Made by a program: the position numbers and the translations under genes. Positions 26,135-34,098 of a stretch of 64,000 nt of DNA are shown here, piece after piece. Numbering within the stretch: the first letter of the stretch is position 1; each line of letters opens with the position of its first letter. Below the pieces are notes generated by a model. It saw only the letters and a list, made by a program, of their open reading frames with translations, ran no database searches and was not told the DNA's origin. This stretch comes from Oscillospiraceae bacterium (GTDB lineage Bacteria; Bacillota; Clostridia; Oscillospirales; Oscillospiraceae), in the NCBI GenBank assembly GCA_017416685.1, contig JAFQBN010000005.1, positions 44,230-108,229 of the forward strand, written 5' to 3'.

Positions 26135-26163
26135 ATATTTTTGGGATAAACCCTGCGCTTGGC

Positions 26164-26427
26164 TTACTCTGCGAAATCGGAAGAAATCAGCTGGACCAGC
26201 GCCTCGATAGCCTCTTTCTCGTCCGCACCGTCCGCGATCAGGTTGATAGCGGTACCCTTGATGATACCCAGGGACAGAACGCCCAGCAGGCTCTTGGCGT
26301 TGACCTTACGCTCCTCGCGCTCGACCCAGATAGAGCTTTTGAACTCGTTGGCCTTCTGGATGAAGAAAGTTGCGGGTCTGGCGTGCAGGCCGACCTGATT
26401 GTTGACAACAGCTTCCTTGCTATACAT
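26164..26427 (-). CDS. HPr-family phosphocarrier protein
   Basis: An 87-residue HPr. The phosphorylatable His15 is in GLHARPA, and the regulatory Ser46 is in AKSLLGVLSLG, so both PTS phosphotransfer and HPr-kinase-dependent regulation are possible. It is monocistronic, between its own promoter and terminator, with no ptsI nearby. Because it is alone, a catabolite-regulation (Crh-like) role cannot be separated from a PTS role by sequence; His15 favours PTS. Confidence 0.95.
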   Translation of the reverse strand: MYSKEAVVNNQVGLHARPATFFIQKANEFKSSIWVEREERKVNAKSLLGVLSLGIIKGTAINLIADGADEKEAIEALVQLISSDFAE

Positions 26428-26465
26428 GTTTGCACCTCCGCTTCACACGGCGTATTTTCACCCAT

Positions 26466-26495
26466 AGCATATCAAATTACGAACTGTTTCGTCAA
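26466..26495 (-). promoter_or_regulatory. promoter of the HPr gene
   Basis: Reverse strand TTGACG (26495-26490), 18 bases, TATGCT (26471-26466), 39 bases before the start. Confidence 0.55.
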
Positions 26496-26586
26496 CGGCA
26501 ATTTGAACAAATCGACGGCTTTAACTTGTCTAAAATAACAGTACTTTCTGTCGCCATGCATAAAAAACAACCTTTTTGCCCACGGG

Positions 26587-28962
26587 TCACCGCAACTCCG
26601 CCACCGTCACACCATCTTCACCTTCGCCGTAGCGGCCGGGGCGGAAGCTCTTAACGTAACGGCTGTGCTTCAGATGCTCCCGCACGGCCTTTCGCACCGC
26701 GCCGGTACCCTTACCGTGGATGATGCGCACGCTCTCCAAATGGCCAAGCAGCGCGTTGTCAAGGAAAATATCCAGACTGGCCAGCGCCTCGTCCACCATC
26801 ATGCCCCGCAGGTCCACTTCGCTGCTGGCAGCGGTGGTGCGCAGGGTGCGCTCCGCCCGGCGGATCACTTTGCCTGCCTCCTTTTTCGCGTGGGCGGCGC
26901 TGTCCTCCACCACGCGCACTTCTTCCTGCCTGGCGGTGATCTTCAGGATACCGGCCTGCAGCTGCAGGCTGCCGTCCTTGTTGACGGAAATGACCTGGGC
27001 CTTTGTACCCATGGACACCAGTTCCACCGTATCTCCGGCCACGGCAGCTCTGGTGGGCGGCGGCAGTTCTTCCTCAGGTTTGGCCCCGATGCCCCGCTCC
27101 GCCTCGTTCAGCAGGCGGCGCGCCTCGGCACGGCGGTCATTTACCGCCTGCCAGTTGTCCTGCTTCTGCTGCTGACGGCGCATGTCCTTCAATTCGGCAA
27201 AAACCTGATCGCTGGCCTGACGGGCCTGCTCAATGATCTCCCGCGCCTCGGCCTGGGCCTTGTCCACCACCTTGGCCCGCTCCTGCTCCAGCCTTTTGCG
27301 GTGTTCCTCCACCGTCTTGGCAGACTGCTCCATCTCCAGCCGCAGTTGGGCAGCACGGAGCTTCTCCCGCTCCATCTCCTGCCTCTGCTGGTCCAGCTGA
27401 GTCAGCACATCTTCAAAGCGGACACTCTCGGCATCCAGCCGTTCCGCCGCCCGCTGGACCACTTCCTCGGACAGGCCCAGCCGCCGGGAAATGGCAAAGG
27501 CGTTGGACTTGCCGGGAATACCCACAATAAGCCGGTACGTGGGCGCGAGGGTCTCCACGTTGAACTCACAGCTGGCGTTCTCCACCCCCGGGGTGGTCAT
27601 GGCATAATGCTTCAATTCAGCGTAGTGAGTGGTGGCAGCCACCTTGGCACCCTGTCTGCGGGCCTGCTCGATGATGGCGGCGGCCAGGGCCGCACCTTCC
27701 ACCGGGTCGGTTCCCGCGCCCAGTTCGTCCATCAGCACCAGCGTATCTTCGTCCGCCTGTTCCAGCACGCCCACGATGGTGGTCATGTGGGAGGAGAAGG
27801 TGGACAGAGACTGAGCGATGGACTGCTCGTCACCGATGTCGGCCAGCACCCGCTCAAACACACGCACGGAGCTGTCCGCTCCGGCAGGGATATGCAGGCC
27901 GCACTGGGCCATCAGGGTCAGCAGACCGATGGTCTTTAACGTAACGGTCTTGCCGCCGGTGTTGGGACCGGTGATGACAAGGGTATCAAACCGTTCTCCC
28001 AGTTCCAGATCGTTGGCAACCGCCTTTTTTCTGTCCAGCAAAGGGTGGCGTGCCTTGGCAAGACTCATCCCCTTATCAGACAGGCGGGGCTGGCTTGCAT
28101 CCATGCGGGCGGCCAGCTTGGCCCGGGCAAAGATGCAGTCCAGCAAAACCAAAAGGTCGTAGTTCTGCAGAATATCCTCTTTGTGGGCTGCCGCCTCGGC
28201 AGACAGCTCCGCCAGAATGCGGTCGATCTCCTTCTGCTCCCGGGTCTGCAGCTCCCGCAGTTCGTTGTTGGCCTTGACCACCCCCATCGGCTCGATAAAA
28301 AAGGTGGAGCCGGTGGAGGACACATCATGGACCAGACCGGGGATGTCGTTTTTATGCTCGGATTTCACCGGCACCACGTAGCGGTTGGACCGGATGGTGA
28401 TAATGGACTCCTGCAGATACTTGGACTGGTTGGAGGAGATGATTTTCTGCAGGATCTCCCGCACCTTGGCCTGAGTCGCCCGGATGAGCCGGCGGATAGA
28501 GGCCAGCTCCGCACTGGCGGAGTCGGCAATCTCGTCGTCACCCAGAATAGAGCCGCTGATGCGGTCCTCCAGATAACGATTGGGGGTCAGACTGCGGAAC
28601 AGATGATCAATACAGCTGCCCTCCCCCGCGCCGTCGCCGTACTCCCGCACGGTGCGGGCGCTGCGCAGCACGCCGGCGATTTCGGTCAGCTCCCGGGTGT
28701 TCAGGCTGCCGCCCATATCCGCCCGCTGCAGGCTGGCACCCACAGGCTTCACATCGCCCAGTCCGGGAGTCCCCCGCAGGACCAGCATCTTCAGTGCAGC
28801 AGCGGTCTCATCCTGAGCCCGCTGCACGTCATCCCGGTCGGTCATGGGCCGCAGGGCAAGGGCGCGGTCCTTGCCCTCGCGGGTAGCGGCCTGTTCGGCC
28901 AGCATCTCCAGCACCCGGGGCAGTTCCAGTGTCTGTATGGATTTTTCAAACAGGTCGGTCAT
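26587..28962 (-). CDS. mutS2: endonuclease MutS2
   Basis: A 791-residue MutS-family ATPase. It has the MutS core and clamp (about 1-300), Walker A GPNTGGKT, TFSSHMTTI, Walker B LVLMDELGAGTDPVEGAAL, a long coiled coil (about 510-630), and a C-terminal Smr nuclease domain with VDLRGMMVDEAL and IIHGKGTGAVR. MutS2 acts on branched DNA and on collided ribosomes in various bacteria; here the full domain set is present. It has its own weak promoter-like region (TTGCAT near 29010, TATGAT near 28992). Confidence 0.96.
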   Translation of the reverse strand: MTDLFEKSIQTLELPRVLEMLAEQAATREGKDRALALRPMTDRDDVQRAQDETAAALKMLVLRGTPGLGDVKPVGASLQRADMGGSLNTRELTEIAGVLRSARTVREYGDGAGEGSCIDHLFRSLTPNRYLEDRISGSILGDDEIADSASAELASIRRLIRATQAKVREILQKIISSNQSKYLQESIITIRSNRYVVPVKSEHKNDIPGLVHDVSSTGSTFFIEPMGVVKANNELRELQTREQKEIDRILAELSAEAAAHKEDILQNYDLLVLLDCIFARAKLAARMDASQPRLSDKGMSLAKARHPLLDRKKAVANDLELGERFDTLVITGPNTGGKTVTLKTIGLLTLMAQCGLHIPAGADSSVRVFERVLADIGDEQSIAQSLSTFSSHMTTIVGVLEQADEDTLVLMDELGAGTDPVEGAALAAAIIEQARRQGAKVAATTHYAELKHYAMTTPGVENASCEFNVETLAPTYRLIVGIPGKSNAFAISRRLGLSEEVVQRAAERLDAESVRFEDVLTQLDQQRQEMEREKLRAAQLRLEMEQSAKTVEEHRKRLEQERAKVVDKAQAEAREIIEQARQASDQVFAELKDMRRQQQKQDNWQAVNDRRAEARRLLNEAERGIGAKPEEELPPPTRAAVAGDTVELVSMGTKAQVISVNKDGSLQLQAGILKITARQEEVRVVEDSAAHAKKEAGKVIRRAERTLRTTAASSEVDLRGMMVDEALASLDIFLDNALLGHLESVRIIHGKGTGAVRKAVREHLKHSRYVKSFRPGRYGEGEDGVTVAELR

Positions 28963-29114
28963 GGCAGGGCTTCCTTCCCAAGAGCATTTTTTCTATCATA
29001 CACCAACTGCACCGCAATATGCAAGTCATGCCGTCTTTCCGGGACGATTAATCTGTGACCGCCCCTTCCGCCGCGGCATAGTCTGTTTCAGATATGAAAA
29101 ACGGAGGGTCGGTT

Positions 29115-30185
29115 ATGCCGAATGTTCAATATTTCCTTGGAGCCAACTCGCCCCAAGGCTTCTATTCCCTGTACGACCAGCTCATCGACCGTGATATCGC
29201 CCGGACGGTCTTTATCCTGAAGGGCGGTCCCGGCTGCGGAAAGTCCACCCTTATGAACCGTGTCGCCCTGCGGGCGGAACAGGCCGAGCTGCCCGTGGAG
29301 TACATTCTCTGCTCCGGCGACCCCGCTTCGCTGGACGGCGTGGTGCTGCCCACCCTGGGCGTGGCCCTGGTGGACGGCACCGCCCCCCACGTAGTGGAGC
29401 CAAAGCTCCCCGGCGCGGTCGAACATTATGTAAACTTGGGCGCCTGCTATGATGCCGCCGCCCTCGCCCCGCTCCGGAACCAACTGAAATCCTGCATGAC
29501 AGGTTACAAAGAGTGCTATCAGCAGGCCTACGGCAACCTGTCTGCAGCGGCACAGGTAAGGCAGGATGTCCGCGCCGCGCTGCACAGCGATGCCCTCCGG
29601 GACAAAATGCAAAAGCGTGCCGCCGGTATCCTTTCCCGGGAGGTGCGCCGCAAAAAGGGTGCGCCTGCAGGCCGGGTACGTCAGCGGTTCCTGTCCGGCA
29701 TGACCTGCCGGGGAAAGCTGCCCCTGTGGGGTACAGCGTTCGCCCAATGCGAAAAGGTATATCACCTGTGCGACCGATATGGTATGGCCCACGAAATGCT
29801 GACCACCCTGCTGGCGGGGATTCAGCGGGGCGGCTACGACGTGGTGGCCTGCCCCTCCCCCATGGCCCCCATGCGGCTGGAACATCTGCTGGTTCCCAAG
29901 CTGGGGCTGGCGTTCCTCTCCTGCCCCGGCGACACTCAGCTGCCCGCCGCTCCCTTCCGCCGGGTGCATATCGATGCCATGATCGACCCCGCTCTGCTGC
30001 GGGAAAACCGGGGGCGGCTGCGGCTGTCCGCCCACATCGCCGACCAATTGGAGTCCGCCGCAGCCGGCTGTCTCGCCCAGGCCAAGTCCATGCACGATGA
30101 GTTGGAAAAACTCTATAACCCACACGTTGATTTCGAACTGGTCAGCCGCATGGCAGAGGAGATCATCGGGCAGATCGGCCTTTGA
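29115..30185 (+). CDS. P-loop ATPase, function unknown
   Basis: A 356-residue protein. A Walker A (FILKGGPGCGKSTLM) lies near residues 38-50 after MPNVQYFLGANSPQGFYSLYDQ. A second nucleotide-loop-like stretch is not obvious, but the C-terminal half repeats a fold-like pattern (YDVVACPSPMAPMRLEHLLVP). The layout fits a conserved Firmicutes ATPase family of unknown role with two P-loop-like halves, the second degenerate. The ATG at 29115 has a GGAGGG site; an upstream start in the same frame has none. It is transcribed divergently from mutS2 and converges on spoVT. Confidence 0.8.
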   Translation: MPNVQYFLGANSPQGFYSLYDQLIDRDIARTVFILKGGPGCGKSTLMNRVALRAEQAELPVEYILCSGDPASLDGVVLPTLGVALVDGTAPHVVEPKLPGAVEHYVNLGACYDAAALAPLRNQLKSCMTGYKECYQQAYGNLSAAAQVRQDVRAALHSDALRDKMQKRAAGILSREVRRKKGAPAGRVRQRFLSGMTCRGKLPLWGTAFAQCEKVYHLCDRYGMAHEMLTTLLAGIQRGGYDVVACPSPMAPMRLEHLLVPKLGLAFLSCPGDTQLPAAPFRRVHIDAMIDPALLRENRGRLRLSAHIADQLESAAAGCLAQAKSMHDELEKLYNPHVDFELVSRMAEEIIGQIGL

Positions 30186-30197
30186 TTGTATCGAACG

Positions 30198-30223
30198 CCT
30201 GCAAGGTCAATTTACTTTGCAGG
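30198..30223. repeat. imperfect hairpin after the ATPase gene
   Basis: CCTGCAAG / CTTTGCAGG arms just after the stop, upstream of the stronger terminator. Confidence 0.4.
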
Positions 30224-30234
30224 TGTTGCAAACA

Positions 30235-30266
30235 AAAAGAACGGCAGTTTTTACTGCCGTTCTTTT
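30235..30266. terminator. bidirectional terminator
   Basis: Perfect 14-base arms (30235-30248 / 30253-30266) with four A/T at each end, between the ATPase gene and spoVT, which converge. Confidence 0.9.
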
Positions 30267-30271
30267 CGTTC

Positions 30272-30814
30272 TCAGCTCTCCATGTGTCGGCCAAGGAAGC
30301 CGGCAACCGCCTGCACCAGCTTGACCTCCACTTCCCCCACCTGGCCATCGTCCTCGCCGCCCACCAGCAGCACGCTGCCCAGCACGTCACCCTCGGACAG
30401 GATGGGCGCGCCGGTCAGCACCCGATACTTCTCCCCATCGGCGCACAGAGGAACGGGCTTCTCCTGTGCGTTGGCAGGAAAAAGCTGCCGATTTTCCATA
30501 AGCTGTTCCACCTGCTCGGAAACCTGCTTATCTACCAGTTCCCGCTTGGATGCACCGGCTGCCGCAATACAGCTGTCCCGATCGGTGATAACGCAGATAT
30601 GGCCACTGGTGCGCCACAGAGTCTCACACAGCTGACCGGCAAACTCGGTCACGCCGCCCAGCAGGGAATACTTTTTGAAAATGACCCCGCCCTCCTTGTC
30701 GGTGTAGATCTCCAGCGGGTCGCCCTCGCGGATACGCATGGTACGGCGGATCTCCTTGGGGATGACCACCCGCCCAAGGTCATCTATACGCCTAACTATA
30801 CCTGTTGCTTTCAT
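30272..30814 (-). CDS. spoVT: stage V sporulation protein T
   Basis: A 180-residue transcription regulator of late forespore genes. An N-terminal AbrB-type swapped-hairpin domain (MKATGIVRRIDDLGRVVIP, then EIRRTMRIREGDPLEI) binds DNA, and a C-terminal GAF-like domain (about 55-180) makes it SpoVT rather than a simple AbrB. An AAAGGAG site stands 9 bases upstream of the ATG. No sigma-G promoter could be set with confidence. The 270-base leader contains one of two site-like repeats bounding an AT-rich island. Confidence 0.93.
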   Translation of the reverse strand: MKATGIVRRIDDLGRVVIPKEIRRTMRIREGDPLEIYTDKEGGVIFKKYSLLGGVTEFAGQLCETLWRTSGHICVITDRDSCIAAAGASKRELVDKQVSEQVEQLMENRQLFPANAQEKPVPLCADGEKYRVLTGAPILSEGDVLGSVLLVGGEDDGQVGEVEVKLVQAVAGFLGRHMES

Positions 30815-30838
30815 ATATTTCTACTCCTTTTCTCTACT

Positions 30839-30876
30839 CGAAAATGTGCAAAACCCAGTATTTATGCGGATTTTCG
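30839..30876. repeat. att-like repeat, copy A (spoVT side of AT-rich island)
   Basis: A core at 30850-30869 (AAAACCCAGTATTTATGCGG) is flanked by 7-base inverted arms CGAAAAT (30839-30845) and ATTTTCG (30870-30876). A near-identical core in the same orientation lies at 33874-33894. Confidence 0.55.
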
Positions 30877-31046
30877 GAATTTTTCGTTTTGCTCAAATCA
30901 AGCCTCGTTCCATTCAAAAAGTACGACTCTGCCAAGGTCCTTATCTGGGACGAGTTGTTGTTTTTTTGCTCTTTTTTAGTATCACACTTTTTGTAGAAAT
31001 TATGAGTGGAATTTCCAATTGTTTTTAAAATTTCAAATCGAGATAC

Positions 31047-31076
31047 GAAAATGGCGATGACGGATTTGTCATCGCC
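31047..31076 (-). terminator. terminator of the 31087-32404 operon
   Basis: Reverse strand: 9-pair stem GGCGATGAC / GTCATCGCC with a 6-base loop followed by ATTTT, 11 bases after the stop at 31087. Confidence 0.75.
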
Positions 31077-31086
31077 CTTGGGTTTA

Positions 31087-31476
31087 TTATTCTTTGATAA
31101 AACAACATCCGAAAGTTCCTGCTAAAAGTAAGGTTATGATTACACCGATTACCGTGATATATTCAATTCCAAACATCAACGGCATTAAAGACGTCGCCGT
31201 AGCAATACCGGACACAATCATAACAGCTGTATTCAGTCCCTTGCTTTGCTTGAATAGATAGATGACCGCTAATACAAGCAGAACACAAGTCAGTATGGCG
31301 ACAATAAAAGGGCCAAAATTGGCATAACCAAACGGTGTCAGACTGAAGTAATTATATGTGTGAATCCAAGGTTCACCTTCAGGATTAGCAAATCGCAAAA
31401 TAACGCCGCCGGGTAACAATTCTAACGCTAGTGCGCCAAGAGTGAGTACACTCAAAAGTATCTTTTTCAATTTCAT
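31087..31476 (-). CDS. membrane protein, unknown (AT-rich island)
   Basis: A 129-residue protein with about four hydrophobic helices: an N-terminal signal-anchor (LKKILLSVLTLGALALELLPG), two middle helices and a last one (YITVIGVIITLLLAGTFG). The start at 31476 has a GGGGGTG site. It is the last gene of a four-gene operon with an XRE-type regulator. Codons are AT-rich compared with the rest of the window, pointing to recent acquisition. No family recognised. Confidence 0.75.
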   Translation of the reverse strand: MKLKKILLSVLTLGALALELLPGGVILRFANPEGEPWIHTYNYFSLTPFGYANFGPFIVAILTCVLLVLAVIYLFKQSKGLNTAVMIVSGIATATSLMPLMFGIEYITVIGVIITLLLAGTFGCCFIKE

Positions 31477-31524
31477 AAAAACACCCCCATTATAAATGCG
31501 TATACACTTGGCAGAAATCAAATA

Positions 31525-31845
31525 TTATCTTTTCTTGTAAAAGACTCTTCCGATACCGTTGCCGGCAAGGGAAATGACCGAATACACAATGATATAAACC
31601 CACGCCGAAGCATTATAGAAAATGAAAATTGTAGGTGCAAATAGAATTGTTGCAATAATAGGTAACAGGAAATCAAAACCTTGACGAACACCATAAATTA
31701 CAGAGCAGATGAAAGTAAGCATTGGGATGACGAGCAACATCATAAGCATGCCTACCCCGGTATCTTTGATCAACAAAGGTAATAGGTAAAAGTTTATTGC
31801 TAATGCAATCGCATAAGGTATTAGCGCTAATAATTTCTTTTTCAT
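31525..31845 (-). CDS. small membrane protein, unknown (AT-rich island)
   Basis: A 106-residue protein with three or four transmembrane helices (about 6-24, 28-50, 60-78, 82-98) and basic ends (MKKK... FYKKR). It starts 2 bases after the XRE regulator stop, with a GGAGGACTG-like site in the end of the regulator gene, so it is translationally coupled. Function unknown; small multi-helix proteins next to XRE regulators are often transport, stress or bacteriocin-immunity related. Confidence 0.75.
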   Translation of the reverse strand: MKKKLLALIPYAIALAINFYLLPLLIKDTGVGMLMMLLVIPMLTFICSVIYGVRQGFDFLLPIIATILFAPTIFIFYNASAWVYIIVYSVISLAGNGIGRVFYKKR

Positions 31846-31847
31846 AT

Positions 31848-32042
31848 TCAGTCCTCCAATTCAAAAAGTTCTTCAACCGTTGTATTTAATTGACGTGCCA
31901 TTTTCATTGCAAGTTCAAGGGTTGGATTATACTTGTTATTTTCTATTGCTATGATAGTCTGACGGGAAACGCCTAATGCTTCTGCGAGATCTTCCTGCCG
32001 ATAGCCACCAGCTTTGCGAAGCTCCTTAATCTTGTTTATCAT
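31848..32042 (-). CDS. XRE-family helix-turn-helix regulator
   Basis: A 64-residue protein that is just one Cro/C1-type HTH domain: YRQEDLAEALGVSRQTIIAIENNKYNPTLELAMKMARQL. The start ATG at 32042 overlaps the stop of the preceding gene (ATGA). Small regulators of this type commonly repress their own operon; two 26-base palindromes overlap the operon promoter and are the likely operators (see the promoter entry). Part of the AT-rich island. Confidence 0.93.
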   Translation of the reverse strand: MINKIKELRKAGGYRQEDLAEALGVSRQTIIAIENNKYNPTLELAMKMARQLNTTVEELFELED

Positions 32043-32404
32043 AATTTCACACCCATAATCATAATAGCCGCACCGATTGTTACTATCACTCCGGCTACAA
32101 CACATACCCAAATTATGATCTTCAGTAAGGGAGAAGTTTCAAATGAGTCCTCGTCATCCTTTACTGCATTGCGTGTCATAATAAGCTGTGAAAAGGTTTG
32201 AATACACGATGCTGCAGCGAGTAGCATACAGGGAAAAGGATTTAACACAGCATCAAAAGCAAAAACCTTATATGCTTCATATAAAGTCCAAATCAACAAA
32301 GCGGCCAGGAGAAATACAAATGCATTTCTCTGGGCTTTGAAGGCAATATGCTGTTCCATTTCATCCATCTTACGAAAACCGAGCTTCTTAAAAAACTTTT
32401 TCAT
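32039..32404 (-). CDS. membrane protein, first gene of the XRE operon
   Basis: A 121-residue protein. An N-terminal cytoplasmic part (KKFFKKLGFRKMDEMEQH) is followed by two helix pairs (about 26-46 and 60-75) and a C-terminal helix (IIIWVCVVAGVIVTIGAAIMI). The ATG at 32404 is chosen because GAGGTGA lies 7 bases before it; a GTG further up lies inside that site. Its stop overlaps the regulator start by 4 bases. The DEMEQHIAFKAQRNAF region recalls integral membrane proteins found next to XRE regulators, but no function is known. Confidence 0.78.
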   Translation of the reverse strand: MKKFFKKLGFRKMDEMEQHIAFKAQRNAFVFLLAALLIWTLYEAYKVFAFDAVLNPFPCMLLAAASCIQTFSQLIMTRNAVKDDEDSFETSPLLKIIIWVCVVAGVIVTIGAAIMIMGVKL

Positions 32405-32420
32405 AAATATCACCTCGCAG

Positions 32421-32446
32421 AAAATGTAAAAACTTTTTTACATTTT
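32421..32446. promoter_or_regulatory. palindromic operator 1 of the XRE operon
   Basis: 26-base near-perfect inverted repeat with AAAATGTAAAAA half-sites, one mismatched pair at the centre, immediately downstream of the -10, about at the transcription start. Confidence 0.7.
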
Positions 32447-32447
32447 C

Positions 32448-32476
32448 ATTATACTCATAGCAGAGCAAAATGTCAA
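32448..32476 (-). promoter_or_regulatory. promoter of the XRE operon
   Basis: Reverse strand TTGACA (32476-32471), 17 bases, TATAAT (32453-32448): a perfect consensus promoter. The -35 is inside operator 2 and operator 1 starts 2 bases after the -10. Confidence 0.85.
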
Positions 32477-32492
32477 GAGCTCTTAACATTTT
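32467..32492. promoter_or_regulatory. palindromic operator 2 of the XRE operon
   Basis: 26-base inverted repeat (AAAATGT-C-AAGAG / CTCTT-A-ACATTTT), one mismatched pair, sharing AAAATGTnAA half-sites with operator 1. The centres are 46 bases apart. Confidence 0.7.
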
Positions 32493-32572
32493 GAAGTGTG
32501 ACAATTTTTCTAATAAATTGAAAAGCGCCGTATTTTTGTGACATTTTATTGGTGGCTCTTTACTATAATCTT

Positions 32573-32600
32573 AAAGCGGAGTGGATTCCCACTCCGCTTT
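32573..32600. terminator. hairpin between the XRE operon promoter and the orphan gene
   Basis: 12-base perfect arms (32573-32584 / 32589-32600, AAAGCGGAGTGG). It follows the orphan gene stop at 32615 on the reverse strand; the T tail is short, so its efficiency is uncertain. Confidence 0.6.
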
Positions 32601-32614
32601 CAACCAAAATTAGC

Positions 32615-33706
32615 TTATAGTTTTTCTAACTGATTTTTATCTATAGACAATTGCTTGCTTAGAAATTTTTCCAACTCTTTCCCAAACATTATAATCTCAT
32701 AATTTAACTGTTCAAACGTTTTACCTTCATAGCAACTTTCTATTAATCCATAAAAGTTTTTGCTCACATCATTGTATTCATCCTTTATCAAATAGTCTTC
32801 TCCGTTGCACAAACCATAATGCATCATACAGCTACGAAAATCACTATTAAACAAATCGTTTCTTTTTGCAATATATCTTTCGCACTCTATGGCCACTGTA
32901 TCGGTTTTTCCATATTTCTTAATTAAATAATTTCTCATTTTTTCTATGCCTAATAATGAATAATATGTAACGACATACCGTACTCGAAAAAGCCATAGGC
33001 TGTCTTTCGGTAAGAGTTTGGAAAGCAAATTGTTTACAAATCCTAGATTGCTAAGCATATGTAGAATTAGAAGATTAACTTTTTTGTTATAACCTTTCAA
33101 AAATATACTCTTTTTGCGATTAGTATTGGCATCTATATAATATAGAACAGGAAGGTTGTTGTGGATCTCAATTCGAGGAAGGCGCTTGTGCCCGAAAGAC
33201 GTCAAAAGTTTTCCAACGGCTTCTCCCATCTCCTTGCCTATTTCAAAACTCTTTATGGAACGTTGCTCATCATTAAGCCATTTTAACGCAAGGGTGTCCT
33301 CTATCAATTGTGTGTTGCCTACAACATTACCGTACTCATCACAATAAACACCCAAATTATAATGTATGTTCAATTTGCGCATACATTTATACAATAATTT
33401 ATTGCCGAAAATTGAATCTTGGGAAAAATCTGCCGATAAGAATCTTTTGCTTGACCTCGCAAAACGCTCCCCATATATTTTTATTGCATTTCTAATATCC
33501 GTAATGTCTTTGGCATACTCACCGTTCAACAACTCAATATTCAAATAGTTTTCTGCTTCCACGCAAAAAAGAGCAACATAGGGCAGAGCCATCATAGATA
33601 ATATAGGATTTCTTGAGTTTTGCAACAAACCCGCAATTGTTGCACAATCATTTAAAATTAGTGAAAGAGAATACATATTTTCATTCGTAGAGTTCTTGGG
33701 TTTCAT
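32615..33706 (-). CDS. orphan 363-residue protein with RxxxxH motif (AT-rich island)
   Basis: Start at 33706 set by an AAGGAG site; the longer upstream frame is not used. Codons are strongly AT-rich. The protein is helical, rich in Leu, Lys, Asn and Tyr, with no signal peptide or membrane helix. Near the C-terminus (about residues 290-300) stands FRSCMMHYGL, an R-x4-H arrangement like that of HEPN ribonucleases, followed by a helical FYGLIESCYEGKTFEQL. A HEPN-type toxin or defence nuclease is a possible reading, but only from the motif and the setting. It is monocistronic. Confidence 0.7.
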   Translation of the reverse strand: MKPKNSTNENMYSLSLILNDCATIAGLLQNSRNPILSMMALPYVALFCVEAENYLNIELLNGEYAKDITDIRNAIKIYGERFARSSKRFLSADFSQDSIFGNKLLYKCMRKLNIHYNLGVYCDEYGNVVGNTQLIEDTLALKWLNDEQRSIKSFEIGKEMGEAVGKLLTSFGHKRLPRIEIHNNLPVLYYIDANTNRKKSIFLKGYNKKVNLLILHMLSNLGFVNNLLSKLLPKDSLWLFRVRYVVTYYSLLGIEKMRNYLIKKYGKTDTVAIECERYIAKRNDLFNSDFRSCMMHYGLCNGEDYLIKDEYNDVSKNFYGLIESCYEGKTFEQLNYEIIMFGKELEKFLSKQLSIDKNQLEKL

Positions 33707-33780
33707 TTTAATCTCCTTGGTGAATAATTTTCTATTATAGATATTATATCTAAATGCAACCATTATTGCAAACAGCAACA

Positions 33781-33809
33781 AAAAGCGAGGTGATTTCACC
33801 TCGCTTTTG
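33781..33809. terminator. perfect hairpin at island edge
   Basis: Arms AAAAAGCGAGGTGA and TCACCTCGCTTTT with a 2-base loop; similar in sequence to the hairpin at 35895-35927. Confidence 0.6.
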
Positions 33810-33860
33810 CTATGTATAAAACCCGCCAAAAACCCGTTTTTGACACCAATGCGTTCAATG

Positions 33861-33912
33861 GGGCAAACCAGCGAAAACCCCAGTGTTTATGCGGGTTCAA
33901 AGCGGTTTGCCC
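33861..33912. repeat. att-like repeat, copy B
   Basis: A core at 33874-33894 matches copy A (30850-30869) with one substitution-and-insertion difference in 20-21 bases. It is flanked by 9-base inverted arms GGGCAAACC (33861-33869) and GGTTTGCCC (33904-33912). Confidence 0.55.
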
Positions 33913-33924
33913 TATTATAACGCA

Positions 33925-33960
33925 TTCCTCAATGCGCCGTACAATTCCGGTTGCTTTCAT
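33925..33960 (-). pseudogene. remnant of an AbrB/SpoVT-type gene start
   Basis: Reverse-strand codons spell MKATGIVRRIEE, nearly the same 12 residues as the start of SpoVT (MKATGIVRRIDD), preceded by an AAGGAG site. The frame then runs into unrelated sequence. Third-position differences show it is not a fresh copy of spoVT but the stump of a paralog. Confidence 0.7.
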
Positions 33961-34038
33961 ATATGCACGTCTCCTTAAAAACCAAATTCTAGCGCTAGTA
34001 TCTGTGATTTCAGGAAAACTATACTGCCTGCCCACAGA

Positions 34039-34067
34039 TTGCCTTTTCGGTCGATTGGTGATACAAT
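34039..34067 (+). promoter_or_regulatory. promoter of the TraX-like gene
   Basis: TTGCCT (34039-34044), 17 bases, TACAAT (34062-34067). It fits a TTG start at 34099, 31 bases on. Confidence 0.6.
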
Positions 34068-34098
34068 TAAGATCACACTACGCGAGGGAGGGAATATT

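Larger units (their letters stand above)
33707..34038. other. intergenic stretch at the edge of the AT-rich island
   Basis: Holds no complete gene. It contains a terminator-like hairpin (33781-33809), the second att-like repeat (33861-33912), a short AbrB/SpoVT start remnant (33925-33960), and leads into the promoter of the TraX-like gene. Confidence 0.6.
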
